Assembly: GCA_029532415.1 (NCBI GenBank)
Contig: JAQOTA010000069.1
Coordinates: forward strand, 2,914,001 to 2,978,000
Length of the DNA: 64,000 nucleotides
Source: Marasmius tenuissimus
Lineage: Eukaryota; Basidiomycota; Agaricomycetes; Agaricales; Marasmiaceae
Direction: 5' to 3'
Shown here in pieces: positions 22,785-34,268 of the stretch. Numbering within the stretch: the first letter of the stretch is position 1; each line of letters opens with the position of its first letter. The notes under the pieces were generated by a model. The model ran no database searches, had not been told where the DNA came from, and worked only from the letters and a program-made list of their open reading frames with translations. The position numbers were made by a program, and so were the translations under genes.

Positions 22785-24800
22785 TTGTAACATGCCCAAC
22801 GTCACTGCGACATCGTTTCCCCTCTTAACCCCAATGTTCCCGATGATTGGCTCCACTACATCCATCTTCTCCCTGAAGCAGAGAGAGCTCGTCAACAGAA
22901 ATATCTCCAAGCCAAGATCCTTGCTATCAACCTGAGTCTTGATGAAGAGATCTATGGACTAGAAACTGCCCTTGAAGAGCTTGAGAGGAGCCGGGATATA
23001 CTCGAGGAACATGCTTTCAGACACACATACCTCCTCTCTTCTCAAAGGAGGCTTCCGGTTGAGTTATGGCTCCAGACATTTTGTGAAGTACACTACCTGA
23101 CAGAGAAGGCAACCTACACAGTGTATGGATCATATGATTATCAGGATACGCAATATCCCATAATGATAAACAAGCACTTCCCCTTGCAAGGCATTCAATT
23201 TCGCCTATCACAAGTCTTCAGGCTGGAGGCGGATTATTCATGGTACCCCCAACCTCTGGTCCTTAATCTATGTAAACTTGCTGCACACCACCAAGGCCTG
23301 GGTTCTGGCGTTGCATTTATGCTTTGAAAGGTCCCAAAGTCATCCCCTCAAGTTGAGGCTTATGAGTGATGAATATTCGCTCAGGGGAGGGTATTCTGAG
23401 CGTTTAGAGCCTTTTACACAAGACATCTTCTCTAGATGCACAAAGCTCAAAATTGGACCCTCCACGATGGATTACTTTTGTCTCGGAACCGAACGGCCTC
23501 TTACATGGGTTCAAAGCCTATCTGTGATGTCTATAGGCTCTCCTGTTTTCAAAGCCTTCCCTAATTTTCAGAAACAACTCGCAAGAATCCTTTCCAATCC
23601 CTCATTAACAGCCTTATCAACGTCCACTCATAGTGATATTCCCAATGCATCCACCAATAGGTTTGCGTGACACGGTTGGCGTGTGAAAAGCAATGTGTCA
23701 TATGAACCGTTCGTTATTTTTTTGGGATTTTGCGTTGCGTGAGGCAACCTTGAAACTCATACAATTTCTCTTAATCTACAGTAATCTCCTCGAAACAAAG
23801 TTCTTGACAGTGTTGTTTTGAAACACTCAGCCATCAGATGTATCACAAATGGTTGTTGGACCAGCTAGGAGGGGCTGTAGACTGGCAAGAAACTAGCCAT
23901 GATGGCATCAGCCGGTACCGTTCGTGCCGAGCATGCGTTGAGCCAGCATCAATGATGAAGCTAGCAAGAAAAAGAGCGGAATTCTCAATGTTTGGAAGAG
24001 TAATTGTGTCTCTGCGGGCCATACACTGCTCATGAGCTCAGTTTTTCATGGGAGATGCACATAAAATTTACAGGTGGCCTCATGCAACTCAAAGTCCCGA
24101 AAAATATCGAACGGTTCGTATGACGCAATGCTTTTCGCACGCCAACCGTGTCACACAAACTGCCTAATCTCACGAAAGTTGACCTTGAAGATGTATGCTT
24201 TCAAGTACGCCGGCTGGAGTCGATCACTTATTCTACCACCACACCTCGACATCCTGGAGCTTAACATTGTGATGTATAGTATTGACATGAAAAGTTATGC
24301 GGGGAGAATTCACCGTGATTTTCATGGCAATTGCAAGAGATATTCAAACCAAATTTGGCTCACATCAGAGAGAAATTTGACACAAAATCCACACCTGGCC
24401 TTTCTACTCCATTTCTGGCTGTTTTTGGGATCAAATATCTCTTCCCTTTGTTCCACCACTTATGCTAAGTTCTTCCTACATAAAGCTCAGCATCAATCTT
24501 GCATATCCCCAAAAACTTACGCAATCCTGCACCAGGTCCCAGTGCGAAGTCTTTTGATGACTATTACAATACCAGTTCAGGCTCAAGAAACAATGTCACT
24601 GACGGTATCCGAGTGCTTTGTTAGCTGCTCAGCCGACCATCAGATTACAGGGATGCACGGCTCCGAATCTATCTCGGGCAATGTCCTTACACCAACATTG
24701 ATCAAGGTGATCTTATCAAGTCTCTGTAACAGCGACTTTGCCTACCATCAACAGCCGAACAGTTTCGAATATCACCCTTTCGGAAGCACCATCTTATGAA
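22785..24800 (+). pseudogene. F-box gene, frameshifted and split by a MITE
   Basis: The N-terminal part has the usual Agaricomycete layout. A piece CDIVSPLNPNVPDDWLHYI is followed by a coiled coil (LSLDEEIYGLETALEELERS) and then the F-box (RRLPVELWLQTFCEVHY). The F-box second half (GWRRIIHGTPNLWS, then TKAWVLALHLCFERS) lies one frame over, so one base is missing near 23213-23220. The leucine-rich part then runs into a MITE at 23659-24162. It resumes after it with LPNLTKVDLEDVCFQVRRLE, in the same style, and decays through more frame changes and stops up to about 24.8 kb. An open frame of 241 codons at 24074-24799 is a mixture of MITE and decayed gene and is not a real product. Confidence 0.75.
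23659..24162. mobile_element. MITE with inverted repeats of about 55 bp inside the F-box pseudogene
   Basis: The left end (23661-23715) and the complement of the right end (24105-24160) share TTTGYGTGACACGGTTGGCG. The similarity continues over about 55 bases, through GAAAAGC and GAACCGTTCG, with only a few differences. Both ends abut a TA within the F-box sequence, so a TA target duplication (Tc1/mariner-like) is possible but not proven. The interior has no transposase. The insertion is later than the birth of the F-box copy, since host coding sequence continues on both sides. Confidence 0.75.
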
Positions 24801-24884
24801 ATAGCATGTGGTTGCTACGGAGCAAATCTTTGCAGCCTCTTAAGGGGTGTAGATTTTTTCCCAGCTCCTGTTCCCCCGTTTATT

Positions 24885-26349
24885 ATGTCCTTTTCGGCTG
24901 TCACTGGAACCAATAGTGGACTTAGTCCCCCTGCGCACGGAGACCAACACAAGCTATACAAGCTACACAATCACGGGGTCCTGCAGCTAGTCATCTCCTC
25001 TGCAAGTAATTAATCTGCACGACTTTTTCTTAGCGTCTGACCACACTCAGGTTCATTTTGCCCTATATATCATCAACGTGGTTCTCTTCCGGCTTGTCCT
25101 TGCAACTTTGAGACGACGGAAACAAGAGGGAGGCGGCACTAATCATCGGTTCTTCCTCTCCTCACTCACCACTCTCTTCACTCTGTCCTCTGTCAGTGTT
25201 CCAATAAGCCTGACACTGGACATTCTTGTCATGAGAGCCGCGTTTTGTGGTATCACGGGAATGGGGTGTGCCCTCAAAGTTCGCATCACCTTATCTAATC
25301 TGGAGTAAGACTTTCGCGAGGTGAATTTGTCCATTGAATCTGATGCACCGGAATAGAGTGGTTCGTACAATGATTTTATTGATCATGGGGTGAGCTGTCA
25401 ACGCATCTTTCTGTTCGCGAAAGATCTTTGGCTAATAAATGTTGTGGACAGCCTACTTATCGACAGTATATTGGTAATCCACGACATGATGGAAAAACTT
25501 TCCCTTTTTTAATCCCCAAATTCCCAAACTGCAGGTTTTTCGATGGTTTGTAATCTGCAGGTGGCAGAGAAAGAGATACGCAATGCTGCTGGCATGTACT
25601 TGTTATATCTTTGATGGTAGGGTGTGTCGTCCTCAACGGACTCAAGGCTGACTGAACATGTTTGTCAGTTTTTGCGGCAGTTTGCGGAATTTGGTCACAT
25701 AGACGGGCACTTCACTTCTACACCAACAACTTGAAGACATCACTGGGGCCCAATAAACTGTCGACTCTAGATGCACTAACCCTGGCTTTTGTGTGCTCTC
25801 ATCTTGTGGTAAACGTCGTCTTGACAGGTGTTGTTTGTACGTGTCAAGCACGGGGTCAAGTTCCATTGAGGGTCCAGCGGTGTTGGAACTAACGCCTATT
25901 AACAGGCCAGAGAATTTTGTGGCCAGACACCCGTCGGAAGCTCGGTAAAAGCGTACCAAAAAGGTTCAAAATGATTGCGGCACTAATGTGAGTAATTTTT
26001 TCAACCTTTTTTGCTCCCCTCTGATGATGAAAAATCGGTTAGGATTGAATCATGTTTACTACATCTTGTCGTGTGGATCTTATACCTTGCTCTAGCCCCC
26101 CACTTCCCCGCAATGGTCGGTTTGAGATCGCTCATAATCCAAATCGCGGTGAGCTTTGCTGTTCAACGCTCCACCAACTTACTACTACTGATTTTGTATG
26201 TTATCCAGGGCATTGCTCCGACACTTCTGGTTGTTCGCGCAAACGTCCGGAAAGCAGATGAAGAAGAGGATGATGCTTATCCCATTCAGCCTGTGTCTGT
26301 GGCTCGGACGGCGTCAAGTCAAGAAGAGATCGTTATGGATATCAGCTAA
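24885..26349 (+). CDS. Seven-helix-type membrane protein, second locus
   Basis: This is a multi-exon gene of the same general type as 6694-8404 but well diverged from it. A probable start MSFSAVTGTNSG at 24885 leads to GDQHKLYKLHNHGVLQLV. Helices follow: FALYIINVVLFRLVLATLRR (25050-25120), FTLSSVSVPISLTLDILVM, NLLIDSIL-like near 25450, VFAAVCGIW (25670), LDALTLAFVCSHLVVNVVL (25770-25830), and LLHLVVWILYLALAP (26060-26110). The final GIAPTLLVVRANV leads into an acidic tail ending EIVMDIS at 26349. Clear introns lie at about 25832-25900, 25990-26041 and 26209. The exon 1/2 junction near 25005-25050 could not be fixed. The role is unknown. No definite break was seen. Confidence 0.6.
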
Positions 26350-26400
26350 CAAGTTGTACAAGTCTCTAGACGCGTCTCCAGCAACCTCTCGTAATTGAAA

Positions 26401-27084
26401 TTGTTGATCCCTTACTCCTACTCGACGATTGATTGGAAACGGAATGTAATTCTCCCTTTGTTTCTCGAGGATCTAGACCTCAGACTCCTAATACCTGTGT
26501 CATTCCAATCTTTCCGCTTCCACCTCACACCTGCCTCACTCACTCATTTGGCAACGAGCATTGAGCCCTCGCCTAGCGGAATGCAGAGTCTTTCCCACTG
26601 TGCTCTTAGTCCTGACTGATCCGATTGATTTTGCTCGCCGATCAAGGTATTCACTTATGGCATATGCGCCTCCCTCAAAATTTTCCTTCCGTTTGATCAG
26701 AGCTGGATGTCGAGCCTCTCGTCTCTTGAGCCTCGTATGGATTCAATCAGCATAGCGGCTGATGGAAGGCACTTGATTTCAGATTCATCATCGATGTCAT
26801 TTTTCGCTCTCCTCACGATTCTTCCTCTGGGCGCAGGCGACGGCGATACCCTCTTCCCAAGCTTGAGAACGCTTGTAATGCCATGTGATATTGGAAGTGG
26901 CGACGATACAGTTCCTTCATTTCTTCACATGGTCCAAGGTACATTGCTGCCGCCAGGGAAGAAACTTGTACGACATTTACGTCAGACGCTGGCAATTCTG
27001 AAGCTTGAGAAAGCCACGCCTCTTACCGGCGGCGTGACCCACCTTCGACGAGAGCGTTCTCGTCTTCACTATAGCCTAAAGTAA
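26401..27084 (+). pseudogene. Remnant resembling the C-terminal part of an F-box protein
   Basis: Frames alternate every 100-200 bases. The recognisable style is leucine-rich: LEDLDLRLLIPVSFQSF at about 26465, then TLFPSLRTLVMPC at about 26850, then PSFLHMVQGTLL, like the FPSLRTL and FLDMVESR ends of Agaricomycete F-box proteins. It may be the lost 3' end of the pseudogene at 22.8-24.8 kb, with the membrane protein gene between. Identification is by style only. Confidence 0.4.
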
Positions 27085-27489
27085 AATTGAACGAAAAGCT
27101 TCCCGTATGCTTTGACAATGGTCTTTGATCACCCGTGAACGGACTTGTCCATGGCCCGATCCATACAGAGATTATAAACTCTAAGATTCTCAGAGCCATA
27201 CAAGGCTGGAGGATGCCCTAGTCATGAGCATTTTACGAGCCACATGTCAGGGTCAAAGTGACGTTGTGCGACCATTCCTCACTAAAACGATCCTAGCCCG
27301 ATCTACCCGCACTGATTTTTCCCTACAACCCCACCTTCAGGGCTGAGGCATTTTTGTCAAAATCAGCACTCATCTCAGAGGTGCACCGTGCCAAGCACGA
27401 TCACTCCTTTGTCAAGTTATATTTGGAGGACGTTTGGGGGACGCTTCCGGGTCAACGACTATGAGGAACCTTCACATTGAATAGATCAG
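27085..27489. other. Intergenic, nothing recognised
   Basis: No coding signal is seen between the F-box remnant and the tandem repeat upstream of the dehydrogenase gene. Confidence 0.35.
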
Positions 27490-27640
27490 GGTCAAAACCG
27501 GCCGTTCCCGTACTGCATTGCCGAAGAGACGTGTATACCGCGATTCCTGATTCTTCTTGAATGAGTTATGGTCAAACAAGCCGTTCCCGTACTGTACTGC
27601 TGATGAGACGCGTCTATCACGATTCTCGAATCCTTAAGCG
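27490..27640. repeat. Two imperfect tandem copies of about 75-80 bp
   Basis: The two copies share GGTCAAAMM, then GCCGTTCCCGTACTG, GARGAGACG and CGATTC in the same order. The second copy begins near 27570. They lie about 200-350 bases before the dehydrogenase start and could be promoter elements. Confidence 0.65.
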
Positions 27641-27836
27641 CCCGAATCTCGGTAAACATCCGTTGCAAGTACCTGAGCTACCTTCAACCAAGTAGCCATG
27701 ATACGGAACACGTCCGAGAGTCTACAAATGTTCGATGACTGTATGTTGAAAGGTCTATCAATAGATACTCGAGCGGGAATCTCTCCACTGCTATCCTTAA
27801 ATCAGAAGCTCACCAACTCCCTCTCTTTCGCCGAGT

Positions 27837-28979
27837 ATGATTCAAACCATGGAACAGTTCGTTCAAGAACAGATGGCAGGTATGCCTCCAATTATTGAAG
27901 GCGTGTCCCTCCATGGCCAAGTTGTCATTATCACCGGAGCCAACGTTGGGCTGGGATACGAAGTCGCAAAACACTTCGCGATCAGAGGACCTGCGAAGTT
28001 GATCATGGTGTGTAGGAGCGAGAAGAAAGGACAGGATGCTCTGGAGAGTAAGTCTAATCCAAACGAGCATATACAGAGACCCGCCAGAATCTGACCCGTG
28101 AGAATAGAACTCAAGTCGGAAACCGGTTTTCAGGACATTGAACTGTGGATTCTCGACCTCGGGTCTTTTAGCTCCATAGTTGCAATCAAGGACAAGATTG
28201 ATCGGCTTGAGCGCTTAGACATTCTTGTCGAAAATGCCGCCGTCTGCATGTATGATTATGAAGTGAGTGGGGATGGTTGGGAGACAACGTGAGTTCCTTC
28301 GAAATTCAAAATCCCAAATCCCTAAACCGTACTCACGGCTGCTTGAACCAGCCTCCAAGTCAACGTCCTTGGTATAGCACTCCACATCATTCTTCATCTT
28401 CCGAAGCTTCTGGAAACAGCAAAGAAAAATCCAGAGCACATCCCGAGGGTGGTAATGGTTTCGAGTAACTATCATTACTGGGAAACATTCTCCGCCGAGG
28501 CTATTCAAGCTGACGATACACTGAAGTTCATCAACACCAAAGACCAATTTGGTGGGGCTGAGTGGGTAGGACTATCTCGATACCCCTTCATCCCTGATTT
28601 CTCAACCATTGCTTCTCCCAAATCCAGAAAGCGATACGCAGAGTCTAAAGGTGAGCACATAAGCCTACCTTCACCCACAAACCCGGAATTTAATCCTCAT
28701 CGTGCTGCTACATGTCTAGTCCTCGGAGTGATGTTCATCCGTGCTCTCCAATCCCATCTACCAACGATCACATGCTGCTCTGTTCGCCCGGGATTCTGCG
28801 ACAGCGAGTTGACTCGATATGCACGAGGCGAAGACGCTAAAAAAGTCAAACAGTACAAGTCCCAGATGGCATTCACGTGCGAAGAGGGGAGTAGGCCAAT
28901 TGTGTATGCTTCAATTGGACAGCGGGATCGCGAAGCTGAGGGGTGGGTATGTTGCGTTCAACAAAGTTTCGGAGTGTAG
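27837..28979 (+). CDS. Short-chain dehydrogenase/reductase, frameshift near 3' end
   Basis: Four exons: 27837-28047, 28108-28288, 28352-28650 and 28720-28979, all joined in phase. The Rossmann fold opens with VVIITGANVGLGYEVAKHF (the TGxxxGxG cofactor site), then the NAG-like ENAAV, MVSSNYHYW (catalytic Ser region) and YAESK (catalytic Tyr and Lys). This is the retinol-dehydrogenase-like type common in fungi. It would use NAD(P)H on a small unknown substrate. After RPIVYAS the family normally continues LRGGYVAF...SDYILGEEGQ. Those residues are present but one frame over, reading to a TGA at 29103. One base has therefore been gained or lost near 28915-28930 and the frame ends early at 28979. 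The catalytic core is complete, so activity cannot be excluded. A second ATG lies four codons in. Confidence 0.78.
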
Positions 28980-29103
28980 TGATTATATCTTGGGTGAAGA
29001 GGGTCAGAGTGTGGAGAGGAAGGTGTGGGCGGAGATAATGGAGCTTTTTCAAGGGAGGGGAGACGAATCAGTCAACGAGATAATTGGTAGATATCTTGTT
29101 TGA

Positions 29104-29450
29104 AGAACCACATGCCAGCTTTGTCCTTTTTGGTCAAGTGGACTGTGACTCCAGTGACTTCAAAGTTCATGCTCCGCATCTATTTGTGTAATGATCTCGG
29201 ACATGTGTATGTTATATACTTACGTCGACGCGAATCGTTGAGATATTCCTAAAATTTGATTGAAGATTCACCTACGGGGCTTAACATGGTTTGCAGCAGG
29301 CCGTCGGCATCCAGAATCGAGGTTAATCACTTCGCCGCGCTCATGCCTAGCTGCCGGCGAACTTGCCCCGAGAGACGAGAATGGGTGAGAGTCCAGTCGG
29401 CATCTGGATCCGAATGTCCGGTGGGAGAACTGTACCGAAGCTGTGTCAAT
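29104..29450. other. Intergenic between dehydrogenase and F-box P2
   Basis: Nothing is recognised apart from the conserved box that begins at 29451. Confidence 0.35.
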
Positions 29451-29494
29451 GCGTCATTCGCTCCCTTGACCACCAACCACGACGTAAAGGTGTC
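29451..29494 (+). promoter_or_regulatory. Upstream box shared by the three large F-box paralogs (P2)
   Basis: The core is CTTGACCACCAACCACGACG. It lies about 125 bases before the P2 start and corresponds to 10355-10398 before P1 in the same orientation relative to the gene. GCGTCATT precedes it in both. Confidence 0.6.
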
Positions 29495-29618
29495 GACAAT
29501 AGTAGGACGCACTTGGAACCCCACTTTGCTAGTCGAAAGGTACGTTTAGAGGGGTTTACAGCCCCCACCCAACTGAAAGATTTTTCTTTTTAGACTGTAA
29601 CTACTCTATCCGACAAGC

Positions 29619-31124
29619 ATGAATGACTATGTCTCTTCTTGGCACAAGTTACCTGTGGAGATTTGGGGGCACATATTCTCCGAAGTGTGCCTCTTTGATC
29701 ATCAAGAAAGTCGTTTGGGTGTCCAAAAGCCAGTGAGGCCAATTGAAATTGGTTGGAACGCCTCTACGCCCGTCCCCATACAACTCTCTCGTACTTGCTC
29801 TCTTTGGAGAAAGATTGTGTTCGAATGCCCAAACCTTTGGTCCTGCATGTCACTATTTCTACCACCGATTTGCACGAATGACTCCGTCCTCCTCACCGCA
29901 TTGAGCTTTATGCTCGAGAAATCAAGCAATCATCCTCTTTCTCTCGCAATCTCCACAATTACAGGTCACGCGCAGGAATGGACCCTGGGCTTCCTTGCCT
30001 CATTGAAACCTCTGCTAATCCAGGCTTTGGTCCGAACCAAGGATCTCGAGATTCAGCTCGAAATTTTCAAGTCCATTACCATCGAATTTCCTCTTCATCT
30101 CCCCTTGCTCCAACATTTCACATTAACAGAAAGGCGTAAGGTCGTTGACGCTACCATTCTGTCACGGAGTGTACAGAGCACACGCATGCTGATTCAACAC
30201 GCTTCTTCTCTAACCTCTATCGCGATGAATTCACTCGCTGCCTTGGTGATCGGATCTTTTCCACCTTTCGAGTCGACCAAGGCGGTAGAATGTATCTATT
30301 CACCGGCCGACCACCTCAGGCCCCTCCGAAACTTGTTCCCCTCCCTTGCGCACCTTCACCTCCGAGTCAAACATACACCCATGTTCGGCTCCCTCTCGCG
30401 GTCGATGCCTTTTGTTTTCCCCCACTTAAACACTCTCACGATCGAAGACGAAACAGGCATCCCCGATATCGAGTATCTTATTGATTCTTTCACGATTCCT
30501 TCTGTCGTCCACTTCGCTTTTATTACACCAAATTCCAGTGATGCGGATCACCATATTGGGAAAGTAATCGTAGAGTGCCTTCGACGGAGTGGGTGTCGCC
30601 TCCAAACTCTTCGTATATCTGCCCACTTTACTCCCCTCGGGTCTGATCCCCACTGGATATCAGAAATCATTGACCTCGCTCCCGAGCTGAGGGTTCTCGA
30701 AATCGAATTCTGCGCCCTCAAGGACCGTGATGCGATGGCTAGTGTCAACATGATGCCAAATACGGTGGTGTATAGGCTTTTCTCTTTACTTTCATATTTC
30801 GATTCTCCGACACCGACTCTTCCGTCTTTATCAGCTGTGACCCTGCACATCCACAATTTTTCGACAGACGAGCTGTGGATTGCTATTGCTCGTGACATGA
30901 CCACCCGGTTCTTGAGCATGGTCGAATATCGAGTGGACGAAGGGATATCGTTGTGTCACGCAGCGCTCATCGTTACCCCCAATTCATTGAAAGACGACCA
31001 CAGCTCGGTAGAAGAGGTCCAAGCAGAGCCCGAGGACGACCTGATCCGCCGACGATTTCAAGCACTTGGAGGCATTGCGGGGCTAACGTGCGTTTTGAAC
31101 GTACCAGGGTTGAGAGGATTGTGA
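29619..31124 (+). CDS. F-box protein, large paralog P2
   Basis: This is a single-exon gene of 501 residues. The F-box is LPVEIWGHIFSEVCLFDHQE followed by LSRTCSLWRKIVFECPNLWS. The leucine-rich part includes LFPSLAHLHLRVKH and LNTLTIEDETGIPDIEYL, and the tail ends VPGLRGL. It aligns along its whole length with P1 and P3 (for example SVLLTALSFMLEKSSNHPLS against LLLTALSFVLEKSRNHPLS in P1). The expected role is as substrate receptor of an SCF ubiquitin ligase. It is intact, on the opposite strand to P1 and P3, and preceded by the shared upstream box. Of the three it has the cleanest start (MNDYVSSWHKLPVEIW). Confidence 0.87.
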   Translation: MNDYVSSWHKLPVEIWGHIFSEVCLFDHQESRLGVQKPVRPIEIGWNASTPVPIQLSRTCSLWRKIVFECPNLWSCMSLFLPPICTNDSVLLTALSFMLEKSSNHPLSLAISTITGHAQEWTLGFLASLKPLLIQALVRTKDLEIQLEIFKSITIEFPLHLPLLQHFTLTERRKVVDATILSRSVQSTRMLIQHASSLTSIAMNSLAALVIGSFPPFESTKAVECIYSPADHLRPLRNLFPSLAHLHLRVKHTPMFGSLSRSMPFVFPHLNTLTIEDETGIPDIEYLIDSFTIPSVVHFAFITPNSSDADHHIGKVIVECLRRSGCRLQTLRISAHFTPLGSDPHWISEIIDLAPELRVLEIEFCALKDRDAMASVNMMPNTVVYRLFSLLSYFDSPTPTLPSLSAVTLHIHNFSTDELWIAIARDMTTRFLSMVEYRVDEGISLCHAALIVTPNSLKDDHSSVEEVQAEPEDDLIRRRFQALGGIAGLTCVLNVPGLRGL

Positions 31125-31529
31125 TGATATGAACGGAATGGAATGGGACGATTTTCAGAGCGCTTACTATCAGATTTGCTACATATACTGGATGTTGGGA
31201 TGCAATGATTTCATTGTGAATCACATCGAAGCCACGATCCCGAGGCCGCGAAGACATTTCACGACATCTGTCTATCTACACTGGTGTACGCGAGCTCCCT
31301 AGATTATTGTATCCTCGATTGAAACCAAGACCATTTGACTGAGATCTCAGCGGCAAACAAAACTGTGTAACTTGGGCCGAAAGGCGTTTGATTGGACTGA
31401 CAACGCGAGAGCAAGATCTGACATGTTCGGAGAACTATCGCCGCGGATAAGCAGCCCGATACTGGTCCTTCAGAGAATCACTTCACAACTTGATCGAAAT
31501 CATCTGACGAACCGTTTTGTCTTTCCTCA
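31125..31529. other. Intergenic, nothing recognised
   Basis: This is the 3' region of F-box P2. No motif is seen. Confidence 0.35.
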
Positions 31530-31900
31530 AAGTTGGCGGTTTTCCAACCGCAAACGTCGACTTTTGGCAACACTGGCCAGCGCTAGACTGTAGAAACTGT
31601 CGTATAGATCGAATTCAAGAGATAGCCCGCGACTGAGCGACGTTGAGCAACGAGGGAATGGTGGGGAAAGCTCATAGGGCAACGAATCATAAATTATAGT
31701 CGTCTGCAAACGCAGTCACTCGTTTGATCACGATGGTCTTGAGTTGGGGAAGAAGAGGAAGCTGGGTGCAGCGATCCGATTGAAAAGATAATCGAATATC
31801 CAGCCGTAGAGGACCAATTTGGTGACTTCAGAGCCCAGAAACTCTTCACGCGTTGTGTATTAGTTCCGATATCAAACAAGCGTGCCAGGTATAACGGATA
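31530..31900 (-). pseudogene. Fragment duplicated from the neighbouring F-box/leucine-rich gene
   Basis: Read on the minus strand this contains SEVTKLVLYGWIFDYLFNRI and, after stops and a frame change, SRGLSLEFDLYD and RRLRLENRQ. These match FEVTKLILHGHMLDHLFNRM, SRGLSLHLELYD and RRLRLEEGI in the gene at 32111-33793. The central part is deleted and stops are present, so it is dead. Confidence 0.7.
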
Positions 31901-32110
31901 CCAGTGATCTTTCTACCACCAGTTAGCAGGTGGTTAGTCGGGACCAGGGAGGACAATACACGAACATTGACCGCAATATCTGTATAAGAAACTGGACGCG
32001 AAATATGAGACCGTGTATATATGCACACCATGTTTAAAGTCGATGGGACCAAAAAGTAGCAAGAAAAATGTCCTTGAGGTTCTGTCCTTTGCAGATCGGG
32101 CTTACTGAAG
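31901..32110. other. Spacer between the F-box fragment and its source gene
   Basis: No further similarity is detected by eye and no gene is recognised. Confidence 0.3.
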
Positions 32111-33793
32111 TTACACCTCCTGTGCACCAACCTCCATTGTCTCCTCCTCCTGCTTCTCCGATACCTCAATGGCAGAATCCCGCTCCGACCATTGTAAGAT
32201 AGCCTTTGCTCGTGCTCTTACGCTATCCCAAGTTTCCTCCACGATATCAGCAGGTGTCGGACAGTGAGCAAGCTCACAGAGAGCGGATTGCAGATCGTCC
32301 ATGCTCTGTTTCCGAGTCGATAAACATTAGCTATTCACGTATGCGAGCAGGAATCTCTCGCCTTGAGGAAAGGAAGCTGCCAGTCATGGAGTCCGTAAGC
32401 TATAGTTTCCGTACGTTGAATGATGCCTTCGACGATTGGAAGATTCTGGAACATGGTCAGCCCATCGAGAAAGTGGATTTATTATTGAGATATTACCTCT
32501 GATAAATTCTCGCAACGCAGGACCGTCTCTAAAATCGTTCCCAAATGGGTCAAAAACTGGTAGTCTGACGAACTACACTCGTTCTTTGTGAATGTGGCGG
32601 TGACAAAGATACCCTCTTCTAACCGCAAACGACGGGTTTCTGCTGCACTGACCAACTCGACATCGCGGACATTGTCGTATAGCTCCAAGTGAAGAGACAG
32701 CCCGCGGGATCGAGCGGCATTCAACAAGAGTCGAATTGATGGGGAAATTCTGTACAACGATGAATGAGAGTCTTCCGGGAATGCGCTATTCTGCAGGATG
32801 ACGATGGTTTTGAGTTTGGGTAGCAGGGGAGAGTTGGACGTCGCCATTCGATTGAAGAGATGATCAAGCATGTGGCCGTGGAGGATCAATTTGGTGACTT
32901 CGAATCCTACAGAAAGTAGAAAGGTCTATACGCGCCGTATATTGAATCCAATGTTGCTGATACCAAGGAGCTTGAGGTGGCGAAGGGATTGTAGAGTTTT
33001 GTCAGATATGCATGGAATGTCCGCATAGTGAATGATCAGAGAGCGTAACGAAGACAAAGTGCCTATCGCAACTTGCGACCAACTATGAAAACCGGGCAAT
33101 CGTAGATGCGTGAGTTTTGACCAATCCAGTTCATCCCTGATCGACGATGACAAATTCCAGTGGCCTTCCAGGTAAACCTGTTTCAAATTTTTGGCGCTTG
33201 TGATAATACGACGGAAGAGAAGCTGTGTTTGGTGACCAAGGTCGGCATGTGCGGACGGAGGTATCGACAGAGTGAGCCTTTCCAATGCGTCAAACTCTCG
33301 AGAAAATGGTGTGAGGGGTGGCTTCGGATCTACCCCTTCGCATGGTCGATATTCCAGCGAGACCCATCGATGGCAACATGCGCGTAAGATATTGAAAATA
33401 GTTCCCCAGTTTCCGGTTTCGCTGTAGACCACGTTCAATTTGATCCGCAACGAGTGAGGTTCGGTTCTGTCCAATAGGGAGGTTAGGATCTTCGCGCATT
33501 GTCCTGGACTTAGCCTTAGGACACTAGCGAGATCGATGTTGATTTCTGTCCACAGGAAGGTGTTGCCTAGCGCAGTTGCACGCCAGAAGCCAGGAAACGA
33601 AAGATTCAGTTCTCGACAACGGTAAGTGATAGTGTAAGGTCACGCACCGGCAGACTTTTGTAAGTATCCAAGGTGTTCCCGAGCGGTCAAACGTAGATCG
33701 TGGGCACAATGAAAATATCTCCTCCAAAATTTCTGCAGGTAATTTTTCGTTGTTCCTTGGGGTGTGCACGACGACTTGCTGGGAGTGGGACAT
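32111..33793 (-). CDS. F-box/leucine-rich protein, two doubtful junctions
   Basis: Exon 1 starts at 33793 and carries the F-box NEKLPAEILEEIFSLCP with TPWILTKVCR. The second half follows as FWRATALGNTFLWTEI. The main exon (to about 32926) is leucine-rich: LERLTLSIP, LTHLRLPGFHSW, SLRSLIIHYADI. Further exons give FEVTKLILHGHML (about 32890-32510), LPIVEGIIQRTETIAYGLHD (about 32440) and the tail MDDLQSALCELAHC...MEVGAQEV, which stops at 32111. Short introns of good form separate the last three. Two junctions do not reconcile. The first intron (donor GTGCGT near 33650) leads to the wrong frame, and the gap at 32905-32930 would be only about 25 nt. Either I missed sites or the gene is decaying. 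The expected role is as SCF substrate receptor. Confidence 0.6.
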
Positions 33794-34268
33794 GGTAGTA
33801 CTGGTCGAAGGTTCTGGAAAGATGAGGATCAGGTAAGGGTTCTGTGGTTGAAGGGAGGGAATCGTCGTGGATTTTTATAGCTTTCTAGATTGGGGTCGTG
33901 GTTTGGGTTTGAGTTTGAAAAGCTGACTCATCGGAAGACTGGCGCGTGTCGGGCTTCTAAACCGTGACGCCGGAGAAGTATTCGGCTAACGACAATTTCC
34001 TCAAGCACTGAAGTCAAATCGGGATATCACCGTTCTAGGATACGCTTTTTAGATATCCAAAGTCCAATCGGAACTCAAATCAATTGAGTCCTCGGTCGAT
34101 TGCAGGGTGATGACCAAATAATGCTCGATCACCGGGACCGGTGACCGACTGATTGGACCGTCCAGGAACTCTCGGCAGCAAAACAAAAGTCACTCTACCC
34201 GGAGCGTCGATTCTTGTCAATTTTAATATAACAGTGTCCCAGGGAAGTCCGTTCCAAAATTATGGTGC
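33794..34268. other. Intergenic upstream of the F-box gene
   Basis: A TATA-like TTTTTATAGC lies at about 33872-33882, some 80 bases before the F-box start on the minus strand. Nothing else is recognised. Confidence 0.35.

Noticed and set aside
24074..24799. Open frame of 241 codons on the plus strand
   Set aside because: It starts inside a MITE and runs through decayed F-box sequence. The recognisable F-box residues lie in another frame.
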